Positions 1-5,790 are shown, numbered from the stretch's first letter. The stretch: DNA of 11,337 nt from CAIXMG01 sp964628065 (GCA_964628065.1 CAZVLM010000020.1:1-11337); one strand, 5' to 3'. Program-made: numbers and translations. Notes: generated from the letters alone by a model not told the origin.

Positions 1-788
1 ATAACTGGATTGGTACACCTGAAATTTCAGGTGCTGATTTAGCTAAAAACTTAAAGGATCACGTTATGGCTTACAAAGGAGACTTCCTTGATATTTTTGA
101 AGGATCACCAGTAACTGGAGTTCAAAAAGGAGGAAATGGTTTTTGGGTTCGAACCCTTAAAAATAATCTCGAGGGAAAAGCTGTTTTGGTAACCACCGGA
201 AGCTCTCGACGAAAGCTTGATGTCCCAGGTGCTGCTCCATTTGAAAACAAAGGTGTTGTGTATTGCGCATCTTGTGATGGACCGCTATTCTCTGGACAGA
301 ACGTCGTTGTCATCGGCGGAGGAAACGCTGGATTTGAATCAGTGGCACAGCTCGCGGCATACTGCCCTTCTGTAACATTAGTGCATCGACGGGACACATT
401 CAAAGCTGACGATATTACGGTTGCCAAAGTTTCAGCTATGCCGAACGTCCATATCAAAACATTTTTTGAACCTGTCGAAGTTATGGGAGAAAAATTTGTT
501 TCAGGTATTAAAGTGAAAAATGTAAAAGATGGATCTGAGGAAATCATTCCGTGCGGCGGCGTATTCGTAGAAATCGGACAGATTCCGAATACTGAGTATT
601 TAAAAGATTTAGTGACTCGAACAGAATTCAACACTATTGAAATCAACCCTTGGACTCAAGCTACTAGTAATCCTATGATCTGGGCTGCGGGAGATTGCAC
701 CAATGTGCATTATCACCAGAACAATATTGCTGCTGGCGATGCGGTGAAGGCGGTTGAGGATATTTATGTAACTCTAAAGACTCGATAA
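1..788 (+). CDS. trxB: Thioredoxin reductase-like FAD/NAD(P)-dependent disulfide reductase, 5'-truncated by the window edge
   Basis: The reading frame enters from outside the window (first whole codon at base 3) and continues through the first in-frame ATG at 66, so that ATG is not the true start. About 262 residues are visible. The family is usually about 310 residues, so roughly 50 N-terminal residues, including the FAD GxGxxG fold, are missing. Visible landmarks are the redox-active C-x-x-C as CASCDG, the NADPH-binding GGGNAGFES, a GQIPNTEYL segment, and the C-terminal FAD-contacting AAGDC. The family uses NADPH to reduce thioredoxin in the cytoplasm. The segment after AAGDC reads YHQNNIAAGDAVKAVED, where canonical enzymes have RQ..TAAGEG, so the exact partner or cofactor preference is not certain. 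The gene uses CGN arginine codons and no AGG, unlike the accessory genes downstream. It ends at TAA and is followed by an A/T-rich hairpin. Confidence 0.9.
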   Translation, partial: NWIGTPEISGADLAKNLKDHVMAYKGDFLDIFEGSPVTGVQKGGNGFWVRTLKNNLEGKAVLVTTGSSRRKLDVPGAAPFENKGVVYCASCDGPLFSGQNVVVIGGGNAGFESVAQLAAYCPSVTLVHRRDTFKADDITVAKVSAMPNVHIKTFFEPVEVMGEKFVSGIKVKNVKDGSEEIIPCGGVFVEIGQIPNTEYLKDLVTRTEFNTIEINPWTQATSNPMIWAAGDCTNVHYHQNNIAAGDAVKAVEDIYVTLKTR

Positions 789-795
789 AAACCAA

Positions 796-833
796 TTTCT
801 AAAATATCCTTATATTCCAATATTTTTTAGAAA
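796..833 (+). terminator. A/T-rich stem-loop after trxB, probable terminator
   Basis: Arms TTTCTAAA (796-803) and TTTAGAAA (826-833) are complementary, and ATAT tracts extend the stem inward. It starts 8 nt after the trxB stop. The stem is AT-rich and lacks a long trailing T run, so termination strength is uncertain. Confidence 0.5.
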
Positions 834-858
834 ACTAGATAAGAATCTTGCAAAAAGC

Positions 859-887
859 TTGACAATTTGTCAGGCTTTTGCTATACT
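859..887 (+). promoter_or_regulatory. Consensus sigma70 promoter
   Basis: A perfect -35 TTGACA (859-864) and a -10 TATACT (882-887) are separated by exactly 17 nt. The predicted transcript start is near 893-895. No protein gene of useful size lies downstream, so the likely product is the structured RNA at 893-1300. Confidence 0.75.
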
Positions 888-892
888 AGTAA

Positions 893-1300
893 CAAGATGG
901 TCCTTTGGAAATCTCTTTGTAGTGCTACGCCTGCATCGTATACATTCACTTTAGCCTCTTGCTCTCAAGCAATTGGCATTACTTTTCCCTTTTAAGACGC
1001 GGATAATTCCAAGTCTCTTTATCGGCAGGAATTCTGCCCTTTACTGTCCAGTCCTAGTATTTGTATTGTTTTCGATTCTCGTTGTCTAACCAGACAACGA
1101 TTGCTTTTATCCCTTGTTTACCCGCTGCTTATGGAGCATGATGTGCGCAAGTGGTAGAGGCAACCATAAGAATAACAGTCGAACACGAGTGCGTAGCATC
1201 GATGTTCTTCCTAGTTCTTTAAACAGACAACTGTCTGGGTTGCCCACCACAAACCTTCAGCCATCGAGCTGATTGATTTCTACAAGTAGATTTAGTTTAA
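893..1300 (+). ncRNA. Putative large structured RNA of unknown family
   Basis: This roughly 400-nt interval has no convincing ORF but lies between a consensus promoter and a terminator block. Clear helices are: TTGCT/AGCAA (959-972); GGCAG/CTGCC (1024-1038); an 8-bp CGTTGTCT/AGACAACG stem with AACC loop (1080-1099); a long-range helix GTGGT+GGCAACC (1151-1165) with GGTTGCC+ACCAC (1238-1250); the perfect inverted repeat CAGACA/TGTCTG (1224-1237) inside it; and CAGC/GCTG (1258-1271). I looked for signatures of RNase P RNA (GAGGAAAGTCC), SRP RNA, tmRNA (GGTTTCGAC, T-arm) and 6S RNA and recognised none. A 33-codon ORF opens at 897, almost at the predicted transcript start, but nothing supports its translation. 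The end point is approximate. Confidence 0.5.
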
Positions 1301-1310
1301 ATTAAAAAAA

Positions 1311-1366
1311 CGGACCACGGTCCAAACAAAAACTGACCAACTTCTTAACGGAGCTGGTCATTTTCT
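1311..1366. terminator. Bidirectional terminator block between converging units
   Basis: There are two stem-loops. GGACC/GGTCC (1312-1323) is followed, on the minus strand, by a run of seven T. TGACCA/TGGTCA (1334-1360) is followed on the plus strand by TTTTCTC and on the minus strand by TTTTTG. It serves the minus-strand gene ending at 1381 and the plus-strand RNA unit starting near 893. Confidence 0.65.
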
Positions 1367-1380
1367 CTTGGATTAAAAAC

Positions 1381-1917
1381 TTAAATAAGGTTTATTTTCT
1401 CATACTTAGAAACGTCAATGCTCCCCTTGTACAGCACGTGCACCGCACCAGCAAAAAGATGGAATGTTTGGCCTCGTTCACTTAATACTTTTGTAAGATA
1501 TTCCTTGTTAAGTTCAGCAAGTTCTGCATATTTTCCAAATGTCTCCCTATCATATTCTTTTATGTTATCCGGTGTAAGGCAATCTTGTATGTTTGTGCTC
1601 TTATCTTCAAGAATTGCAATTTTAGAAACGTCTAAATCCTCAATAGGAATTTGATAAAAAGTCCAATCAATTTTATACCCGTATCCAAACTTATTTAAAA
1701 ATTCTTTTACTTTCTGGGGGTGTACGGTACTGAAAAACAGCACATCGTTCCATTTGCAATTTAACCTAGGAATAATAGCACCCATCAAATTTTCTCTTCC
1801 CTCGTACTTTATTTTATTTTCTTCATATAAGTCGGGATAAGTATCCTGCAATTCATTCAATGGGAAAAGAGTCGTTCCTGTCATGTTTTTGGGGACGAAG
1901 TGATAGATGTAATTCAT
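1381..1917 (-). CDS. Conserved-type hypothetical protein, 178 aa
   Basis: I do not recognise a firm family. The protein opens with MNYIYHFVPKNM, then a PLNELQ segment (about 20-25), a KYEGREN segment (about 38-44), a C-x-WND-VLFFS-x-VHP core (about 54-67), and a helical acidic second half. There is no signal peptide or membrane segment, so it should be cytosolic. The N-terminal YHF plus the later F-S-x-VHP faintly recalls cytosolic ADP-ribosyltransferase folds such as the DarT type, but the similarity is weak and unproven. The start is the first ATG. A minus-strand TATAAT lies only 6 nt upstream (1924-1929) with no Shine-Dalgarno, which would make the message nearly leaderless. It is flanked by a terminator block on its 3' side and a large inverted repeat on its 5' side, so it forms a single-gene unit that may be cargo. 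Confidence 0.65.
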   Translation of the reverse strand: MNYIYHFVPKNMTGTTLFPLNELQDTYPDLYEENKIKYEGRENLMGAIIPRLNCKWNDVLFFSTVHPQKVKEFLNKFGYGYKIDWTFYQIPIEDLDVSKIAILEDKSTNIQDCLTPDNIKEYDRETFGKYAELAELNKEYLTKVLSERGQTFHLFAGAVHVLYKGSIDVSKYEKINLI

Positions 1918-1945
1918 AGTTATATTATATCTCGTTTTTATCCAA

Positions 1946-1983
1946 GAACTAAATAAAACCCTCCTAGGGGCTTTATTTAGTTC
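1946..1983. repeat. Large perfect-arm inverted repeat
   Basis: Arms GAACTAAATAAA (1946-1957) and TTTATTTAGTTC (1972-1983) are exact complements, with an inner CCC/GGG pairing. It lies just upstream of the minus-strand gene at 1381-1917 and could be a terminator for transcription entering from either side, or an element end. It has no adjacent long T tract outside the arms. Confidence 0.6.
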
Positions 1984-2195
1984 GCTGCATATTTGTGAGC
2001 TTACAGGGTGTGGGATGGCACACCCTAGAAAATATGATTATTTCTTGGAATACCGTCTTCAGGGAGTATGCCAATACTGAATCTGTCTGCTAATAAGCCT
2101 TATTATACATAGGAAAATGGTTTTGTCTCCCACATTCTTATTACCTTATTAGTAATAGAACAAGCAACAAAGGGTTTTAATGCTAGAATGCGAGC
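1984..2195. other. Intergenic stretch with hairpins, no gene recognised
   Basis: No ORF is supported here. There is a perfect 8-bp hairpin AGGGTGTG/CACACCCT with a GGATGG loop (2005-2026). Smaller inverted pairs are AGTAT/ATACT near 2070-2090 and TATTAC/GTAATA near 2139-2157. A TAGAAT hexamer at 2184-2189 lies 6 nt before the ATG at 2196, hinting at a leaderless start, but no matching -35 is visible. Confidence 0.4.
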
Positions 2196-2930
2196 ATGGA
2201 TTCAAAGGAAGCAGTAGAAAAACTAATGAACATGATACAAAAATCACCAGAAGCCCATCTCGACGGCATCTTCATCAGGTCACTACAGCTTAGGCCAGAG
2301 CAGGTAAGCTTGGTGAACTTTGTTTTTTGGCTTTGTTACATGACAGAAACCGACCTCAACATGGCATTCAAGAAAATTTCGGACCACCTCGACCCGCTGT
2401 TTTCAGCAGAGACAAACGCCCAAGTTCAAAAGATGATTGCGGACGGCCTCAAGGGTTACAGCGACAAGGACGCAGACATTGAAAAAATGATTGCCGAAGT
2501 GGAAGCCAGCCCAGCAGACAAGGAAAAGATTCTTGCCTTTATTGGCAAGAACTATTCAAAAAAACCCGTCTTTTCAGGACTAGGCGACCTGCCGTTCTTC
2601 TTGGACAAGATTAAGGTGTACGAGTTCCTCTTCGGCAAGACCAAGCGGTTAAGCCTTCTCAAGAAGATAAACACTATCCGAAACGACCTAAGCCATAACA
2701 GGGTAGCTAGCTTGTCTTACAATGGCGAAAGTTTAGCCCTAAGGGAGACAAAGGAAAAAATAATAAGGGATTATTTCGAGACCGTTCTTGAGGAAGACCG
2801 CTCGAAATCGCCGATATGGAACTCCCTCACGCCAGACATCATAGCCGAGATTGAGCAGATGAAGAAAGACCACCCTTATCCTTCCCCTGTATTGCAGAAT
2901 CGAGTGGATGAGGAGCAGTCAGCAAATTAA
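2196..2930 (+). CDS. HEPN-like protein with an R-x4-H motif, candidate RNA endonuclease
   Basis: This is a 244-aa, mostly alpha-helical, cytosolic protein. Near residues 158-170 it carries INTIRNDLSHNRV. This matches the HEPN motif R-x4-6-H, with Asn after the Arg (R162, N163, H167), which forms the metal-independent ribonuclease site in active HEPN toxins and CRISPR effectors. The preceding region (about 130-160) is helical, as expected for HEPN. I do not recognise the N-terminal 120 residues. The start is the first ATG and no Shine-Dalgarno is visible. The stop at 2930 is only 5 nt before the -35 of the promoter for the tRNA-like RNA and the reverse transcriptase, so the three form a tight cassette. 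Five of its nine arginines are AGG, a codon absent from trxB and tsaD. RNase activity is inferred from the motif only; it could be a non-catalytic HEPN scaffold. Confidence 0.7.
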   Translation: MDSKEAVEKLMNMIQKSPEAHLDGIFIRSLQLRPEQVSLVNFVFWLCYMTETDLNMAFKKISDHLDPLFSAETNAQVQKMIADGLKGYSDKDADIEKMIAEVEASPADKEKILAFIGKNYSKKPVFSGLGDLPFFLDKIKVYEFLFGKTKRLSLLKKINTIRNDLSHNRVASLSYNGESLALRETKEKIIRDYFETVLEEDRSKSPIWNSLTPDIIAEIEQMKKDHPYPSPVLQNRVDEEQSAN

Positions 2931-2935
2931 TTCCA

Positions 2936-2963
2936 TTGACTTCAACGTAGACGGTAGTATAAT
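2936..2963 (+). promoter_or_regulatory. Strong sigma70 promoter for the tRNA-like RNA and RT
   Basis: The -35 TTGACT (2936-2941) and the -10 TATAAT (2958-2963) are 16 nt apart. The predicted start is around 2970. The first downstream protein start is 287 nt later, so most of the leader is the structured RNA. Confidence 0.8.
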
Positions 2964-2969
2964 AGTCGA

Positions 2970-3252
2970 GCGGATTCGCATCAGGGATGGTTTCGACCAG
3001 TCACGATTCGAGGGCCGTAGAGAATCGGAGAAATGAATTATCAGAAATGAAAACAAAAAGTAGCCGAAACTCAACCATCATCGAAAAGTCCCAAGTCAGT
3101 CGTTTGACAAACTTGTCTTTCCGATTTATACTTTCGGCAGTCAGTGAAACGCAAGTTTCGTTCGACGGTCGGAGTTCAGTCTGTATAGCTTAACGGAAAG
3201 CATCAAGGTAATTTCCTTGAAGACCGAGGGTTCGAATCCCTCGACAGGCACA
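2970..3252 (+). ncRNA. Structured RNA with tmRNA-like 5' motif and tRNA-like 3' end, immediately upstream of RT
   Basis: The 5' part has GGTTTCGAC (2989-2997), the D-loop signature of tmRNA 5' ends, then hairpin CGATTC/GAATCG (3004-3027) and an A-rich stretch. The 3' part (3179-3250) folds as a tRNA. The acceptor GTCTGTA/GACAGGC pairs at six of seven positions, one of them G-U. The D-stem is GCTT/AAGC, the anticodon-like stem is TCAAG/CTTGA, the variable loop has 5 nt, and a perfect T-stem GAGGG/CCCTC encloses TTCGAAT. The anticodon loop has 8 nt (GTAATTTC) and no usable anticodon, so it is not an ordinary tRNA. The middle has hairpins GTTT/AAAC (3102-3112) and GAAAC-GCAA-GTTTC (3146-3159). 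CTTTCCG (3117-3123) can pair with CGGAAAG (3194-3200). If it is a tmRNA, resuming at GCC 3063 would give tag AETQPSSKSPKSVV with a hairpin-loop stop, but the 5' end (near 2978) cannot pair with the 3' acceptor strand and the tag lacks the usual AA end. A derived tmRNA or an RT-dedicated RNA are the alternatives. Confidence 0.6.
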
Positions 3253-3256
3253 AATT

Positions 3257-4495
3257 ATGGAATTAGGTGTCCAGCCATTAGGCTTTGAAGACGCATTTAA
3301 AAAAGTTAGGAAAGGCAAAAGAAGGCTGTCTGATAAGGCTTTTTTAAAGTTTCGCTCACAATCCCCCAACAACCTTAATGCCCTAGGGAAATTCTATGCC
3401 GACAAGATGGCCAGCATCGCTGAACTTAAAAAGCTCGCCAGACAATTTTCATCTCGTGAATATTTGATTTCAAAATATGTTTGCGTAGTGCTTCCGAAGG
3501 GTCCGAAAGATTACAGGACCATCTTAGTGCCGTCAGCGAGGGACAGGATTATGTTTTCTTACATTCTTGAAAGGATAAAACCGAAGATATTGCCCGAAAT
3601 AAATCAGTATCGTGTTTTCGGCTCTGGCAAAAGAGCAGATTTTCCCAATATTAGAAGCATCATTACAGAGATACAAAAGGTCTCCAAGTCGTATTCCTTT
3701 ATCTTGAAGATAGACATCAAGAAGTTTTTCCCTTCCATTGATAGAGATAAACTAAAACTTCAACTGGAACCCCTTTCTATTGACCCGTACCTTTTTAAGA
3801 TTATACAGGACTCGTTTTCAAACGGAGCAGAGTTTAAATTTGATTCAGATACCCCCGTTAACAAGAAAGAAGAGATTAGGAAGTCACTCCAAATAGGCAT
3901 ACCCCAAGGCTGTGCCTACTCTCCACTACTTGCCAATTATTATGGTCTGGGACTAGACAAGGCCGTTAAGGAGGAAGGATTTGAGTCCTTCCGATACCTT
4001 GATGACATGGTGATTTTCACCAAGACGAAAAAGGAAGCCGAGAAGGTCTTTGAGGCTTTGGAAAAAGCAGCTGATAAATTATGCTTGAAGATTCACCCCA
4101 TAACAGAAAAGAAGAACAATAAAACTTACATTCAGCAGACAAATCAGACTTTTGAATATTTGGGTATTGAGATAAAACCAGACGGAACATTTGAAATACC
4201 AGTTGCTAAGATTAAGAAAGAAATTGCTCTTATTAAGCAGGGTATGCTGAATCCGAAGATAATAAAGCGGTTTAAAGCAGAAAAGGCGGTCACTGTTCTC
4301 ATATCGCAAATCAAAGGGTGGCGAAGCTATTATAAAAATAACTTCCCCTCTGCATATGGTTCATTACATAGAAATAGGCAATACAAGGAACAATTAAAAC
4401 AGTATTACCTAGGACTTCTATACAGCAATAGGCATTTAAAGTATTCGCTCACCAAGGCGGGATTTAACCCACTAGATGAAAAGTTTTACTTCTAA
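3257..4495 (+). CDS. Reverse transcriptase of unassigned clade, 412 aa
   Basis: RNA-directed DNA polymerase domains appear in order: RT1-like YRTILVPSARDRI (86-98); motif A KIDIKKFFPSID (151-162) with catalytic D153; motif B IGIPQGCAYSPLLANYY (213-229); motif C RYLDDMVIF (246-254) with D249/D250; an FEYLGIEI block (299-306); and a C-terminal GWRSYYK (354-360) recalling the group II maturase thumb. I see no HNH or En domain, no intron domain V downstream, no retron VTG segment, and no DGR-type SQ motif, so it is neither a clear intron, retron nor DGR enzyme. Abi/DRT or group-II-like RTs are the nearest idea. The ATG at 3257 lies 4 nt after the tRNA-like RNA and has no Shine-Dalgarno. The frame is open back only to a stop at 3218. 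Nine of 21 arginines are AGG. An RT acting on the adjacent RNA is an inference. Confidence 0.9.
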   Translation: MELGVQPLGFEDAFKKVRKGKRRLSDKAFLKFRSQSPNNLNALGKFYADKMASIAELKKLARQFSSREYLISKYVCVVLPKGPKDYRTILVPSARDRIMFSYILERIKPKILPEINQYRVFGSGKRADFPNIRSIITEIQKVSKSYSFILKIDIKKFFPSIDRDKLKLQLEPLSIDPYLFKIIQDSFSNGAEFKFDSDTPVNKKEEIRKSLQIGIPQGCAYSPLLANYYGLGLDKAVKEEGFESFRYLDDMVIFTKTKKEAEKVFEALEKAADKLCLKIHPITEKKNNKTYIQQTNQTFEYLGIEIKPDGTFEIPVAKIKKEIALIKQGMLNPKIIKRFKAEKAVTVLISQIKGWRSYYKNNFPSAYGSLHRNRQYKEQLKQYYLGLLYSNRHLKYSLTKAGFNPLDEKFYF

Positions 4496-4528
4496 CCTTT
4501 ACGACCTTGACATGCCTCCTAACAAAAA

Positions 4529-4562
4529 CACCCAGTGTCTATAAGCAACTGGGGTGACTTTT
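4529..4562 (+). terminator. Terminator of the RT transcript
   Basis: CACCCAGT (4529-4536) pairs with ACTGGGGTG (4548-4556), with one bulged base, followed by a short T run. It lies 33 nt after the RT stop. Confidence 0.65.
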
Positions 4563-4817
4563 GATGTCAAGAATTGTCAAGATTCCTCTCCCTATAATGA
4601 AGCCCGTACAGAGGCATTTTGAGGCTCACAGAGGGTGTTAAATAGCTGATAATATCCTCTATTTAGCAAGAAATTCAGAATGATACCTCATCATGGTCAA
4701 AAAAATGAAAACGTTGATAAATAAGGCCGAATTGGAAATGGGCATGATGAGATTTGGTAAGATTATAAGGAACGTTTTAATAGTTTTTTTCATTGCCACC
4801 TTAACATCCGTCCACAG

Positions 4818-4854
4818 AAAAAGACCCCTCTTTTCCAATGAAAAGGGTCTTTTT
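4818..4854. terminator. Strong bidirectional intrinsic terminator
   Basis: AAAAAGACCC (4818-4827) pairs with GGGTCTTTTT (4845-4854), and an inner CTTTTC/GAAAAG pairing closes a short loop. Both strands end in a T tract. Its presence means something is transcribed through this gap, either from about 4600 rightwards or from the minus-strand gene at 5032-5493 leftwards. Confidence 0.75.
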
Positions 4855-4857
4855 GCA

Positions 4858-4887
4858 TGTTAAGAAATGTTAAGATTTGTTAAATTT
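4858..4887. repeat. Three tandem 10-nt TGTTAA repeats
   Basis: TGTTAAGAAA, TGTTAAGATT and TGTTAAATTT lie end to end, so the core TGTTAA repeats once per helical turn. Two TTATCAT copies 17 nt apart (4894-4900, 4911-4917) follow. The layout resembles a cooperative protein-binding site or small iteron set. Confidence 0.5.
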
Positions 4888-5031
4888 TTCAACTTATCAT
4901 ACTCACCACCTTATCATCCATCTTGTCATACCTAGAAAATAGAAAACGTTGATAAATAAGATTTACATAGAAAACAGTATAGCAAGAAATGATAAGGTTA
5001 AAAGACTTTCATTCTTCTAGTAATACTTAGC

Positions 5032-5493
5032 CTAATCAAGGAAATACCTCCTGTATTGCTCCTTAAAATTAGCATCATTTCTCGAACCTCCCTCTGTACA
5101 TTCGCCACCGTCTTCCAGTGTTGTTATAAATGTTCCTGCTCCACACTGGAAAATGGTCTTCTTTTCGTAACCATCCCACATTTTTGAGTATACAAAATTA
5201 TAGCTGTTGCTACTGGTTCCTTTTATGTCGTAAGCTTCTGTATATACGTAGCACTTTCCATCTTTTTCATTGAAATGATTGCTGGTGTAGACCTTGCGAC
5301 CAGCTCCATTGTAGACCCTCTCTTGTTCATCTATGTCTTTTGCTGATTGAGAACAGTTGTATGCATTCATCGCAGTATCAGGGTTCACAGCAACTTCACG
5401 CTTAGCATCTTTTCTAGAAAACCAAAAAGATACCACGACTATGGCCAGTAAAAGAATTGCTAATTTAAACCAGTTATTTTTTAGAAATGTCAT
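5032..5493 (-). CDS. Small membrane-anchored hypothetical protein, 153 aa
   Basis: I do not recognise this family. The N-terminus MTFLKNNWFK is followed by one hydrophobic helix, LAILLLAIVVVSFWF (about residues 11-25), and then a basic RKDAKR. This is a signal anchor without an obvious cleavage site or lipobox. The remaining ~125 residues would be outside the membrane. They are rich in Tyr, Asn and Gly and hold four Cys (in YNCSQS, GKCYVY, FQCGAG, GECTEG) that could form two disulfides. Asn/Gly-rich beta segments dominate. It is transcribed alone on the minus strand between the RT and recombinase, away from both, and its leader contains the hairpin array at 5539-5639. It is probably element cargo such as a surface or entry-exclusion protein, but nothing shows its function. 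Confidence 0.65.
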   Translation of the reverse strand: MTFLKNNWFKLAILLLAIVVVSFWFSRKDAKREVAVNPDTAMNAYNCSQSAKDIDEQERVYNGAGRKVYTSNHFNEKDGKCYVYTEAYDIKGTSSNSYNFVYSKMWDGYEKKTIFQCGAGTFITTLEDGGECTEGGSRNDANFKEQYRRYFLD

Positions 5494-5538
5494 AGTATTG
5501 CTTAAGTTAAGTTTTTAGTCTTTATATATTTGAGACAC

Positions 5539-5639
5539 AAAAATCCCACCACGAGAGTGAGGACTTGCGCCCTCCATATCCGTTTCCAGATATGGCCAAC
5601 AAAGACAATCCCTCATGATGGGGTTTCTGTCTTTGTTGG
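5539..5639 (-). ncRNA. Four-hairpin leader or small RNA ending in a terminator
   Basis: Read on the minus strand from 5639 leftward there are four hairpins. The first has 12-bp perfect arms (5596-5607/5628-5639) with an inner GGGG/CCC pairing. The second is CCATATC/GATATGG with an 8-nt loop (5574-5595). The third is GGGC-GCAA-GTCC (5561-5572). The fourth is CTCAC/GTGGG with a 7-nt loop (5545-5561), followed directly by ATTTTT. The third and fourth share one base. The middle part resembles the anticodon, long variable and T arms of a serine tRNA, but there is no matching acceptor stem, D-arm or TTCRA loop. It lies about 50 nt upstream of the membrane-protein start, so it may be an attenuator for that gene or a free sRNA. 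The strand choice rests on the T run. Confidence 0.45.
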
Positions 5640-5681
5640 GCTTGGTTCACCATACCTTCAATCACTCAAAGGGTTAGGCTA

Positions 5682-5718
5682 CTGATTAAGTTGTAAGACC
5701 AATGGTATCACTAATCAG
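5682..5718. repeat. Inverted repeat upstream of the recombinase operon
   Basis: CTGATTA (5682-5688) and TAATCAG (5712-5718) flank an inner ACC-AAT-GGT (5698-5706). It may be an operator or part of a recombinase-binding site. The rest of the 5494-5912 gap shows no gene beyond the hairpin array and one DnaA-box match. Confidence 0.45.
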
Positions 5719-5781
5719 AAAGTTAATAAATACGTCTCTTTTTGAATGGCAAAAGAGCTATGTACTGTATGGGTAAAAAAA

Positions 5782-5790
5782 GTTATCCAC
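5782..5790 (+). promoter_or_regulatory. Perfect DnaA-box match
   Basis: TTATCCACA matches the DnaA consensus TTATNCACA and follows a seven-A run. I see only one copy, so it is not an origin by itself. It could regulate the downstream small ORF and recombinase, or be chance. Confidence 0.35.

Larger units (their letters stand above)
4664..4990. repeat. Direct repeats in the 4496-5031 intergenic region
   Basis: The 536-nt gap after the RT has no supported gene. GAAAACGTTGATAAATAAG occurs exactly at 4707-4725 and 4942-4960, and TAGCAAGAAAT occurs at 4664-4674 and 4980-4990. The order of the two repeats is reversed between copies. TGATAA or its complement TTATCA recurs at about 4646, 4716, 4895, 4912, 4950 and 4990. 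A TATAAT at 4593-4598 follows TTGTCA by only 13 nt, so it is not a convincing promoter. The role could be protein-binding iterons, remnants of a duplication, or part of a second RNA. Confidence 0.6.

Noticed and set aside
122..646. A 174-codon ORF antisense to trxB
   Set aside because: It lies entirely within a well-supported gene on the other strand and looks like a codon-bias shadow.
897..998. A 33-codon ORF at the very start of the 893-1300 transcript
   Set aside because: It has no Shine-Dalgarno and no recognisable protein features, and it lies across predicted RNA helices.
2987..3193. A 68-codon plus-strand ORF over the tRNA-like RNA
   Set aside because: It overlaps conserved-looking RNA structure, has no protein-like composition, and starts inside the GGTTTCGAC motif.
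3179..3250. An ordinary tRNA gene upstream of the RT
   Set aside because: The anticodon loop is 8 nt (GTAATTTC) and no standard placement gives U33 and a purine at 37. The D-loop is only 6 nt, so I call it tRNA-like.
4693..4863. A 56-codon ORF with a hydrophobic stretch (IIRNVLIVFFIATLTSV), reminiscent of a small membrane toxin
   Set aside because: The frame runs straight through the strong terminator at 4818-4854 and has no Shine-Dalgarno, so it is more likely a chance reading.
4664..4960. A CRISPR array from the repeated GAAAACGTTGATAAATAAG
   Set aside because: There are only two copies, 235 nt apart, with no regular spacer pattern and no cas genes.
3257..5031. A diversity-generating retroelement (RT with template and variable repeats)
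   Set aside because: The RT motif B lacks the DGR signature, and no near-identical repeat pair with adenine-specific differences or target gene was found in the window.
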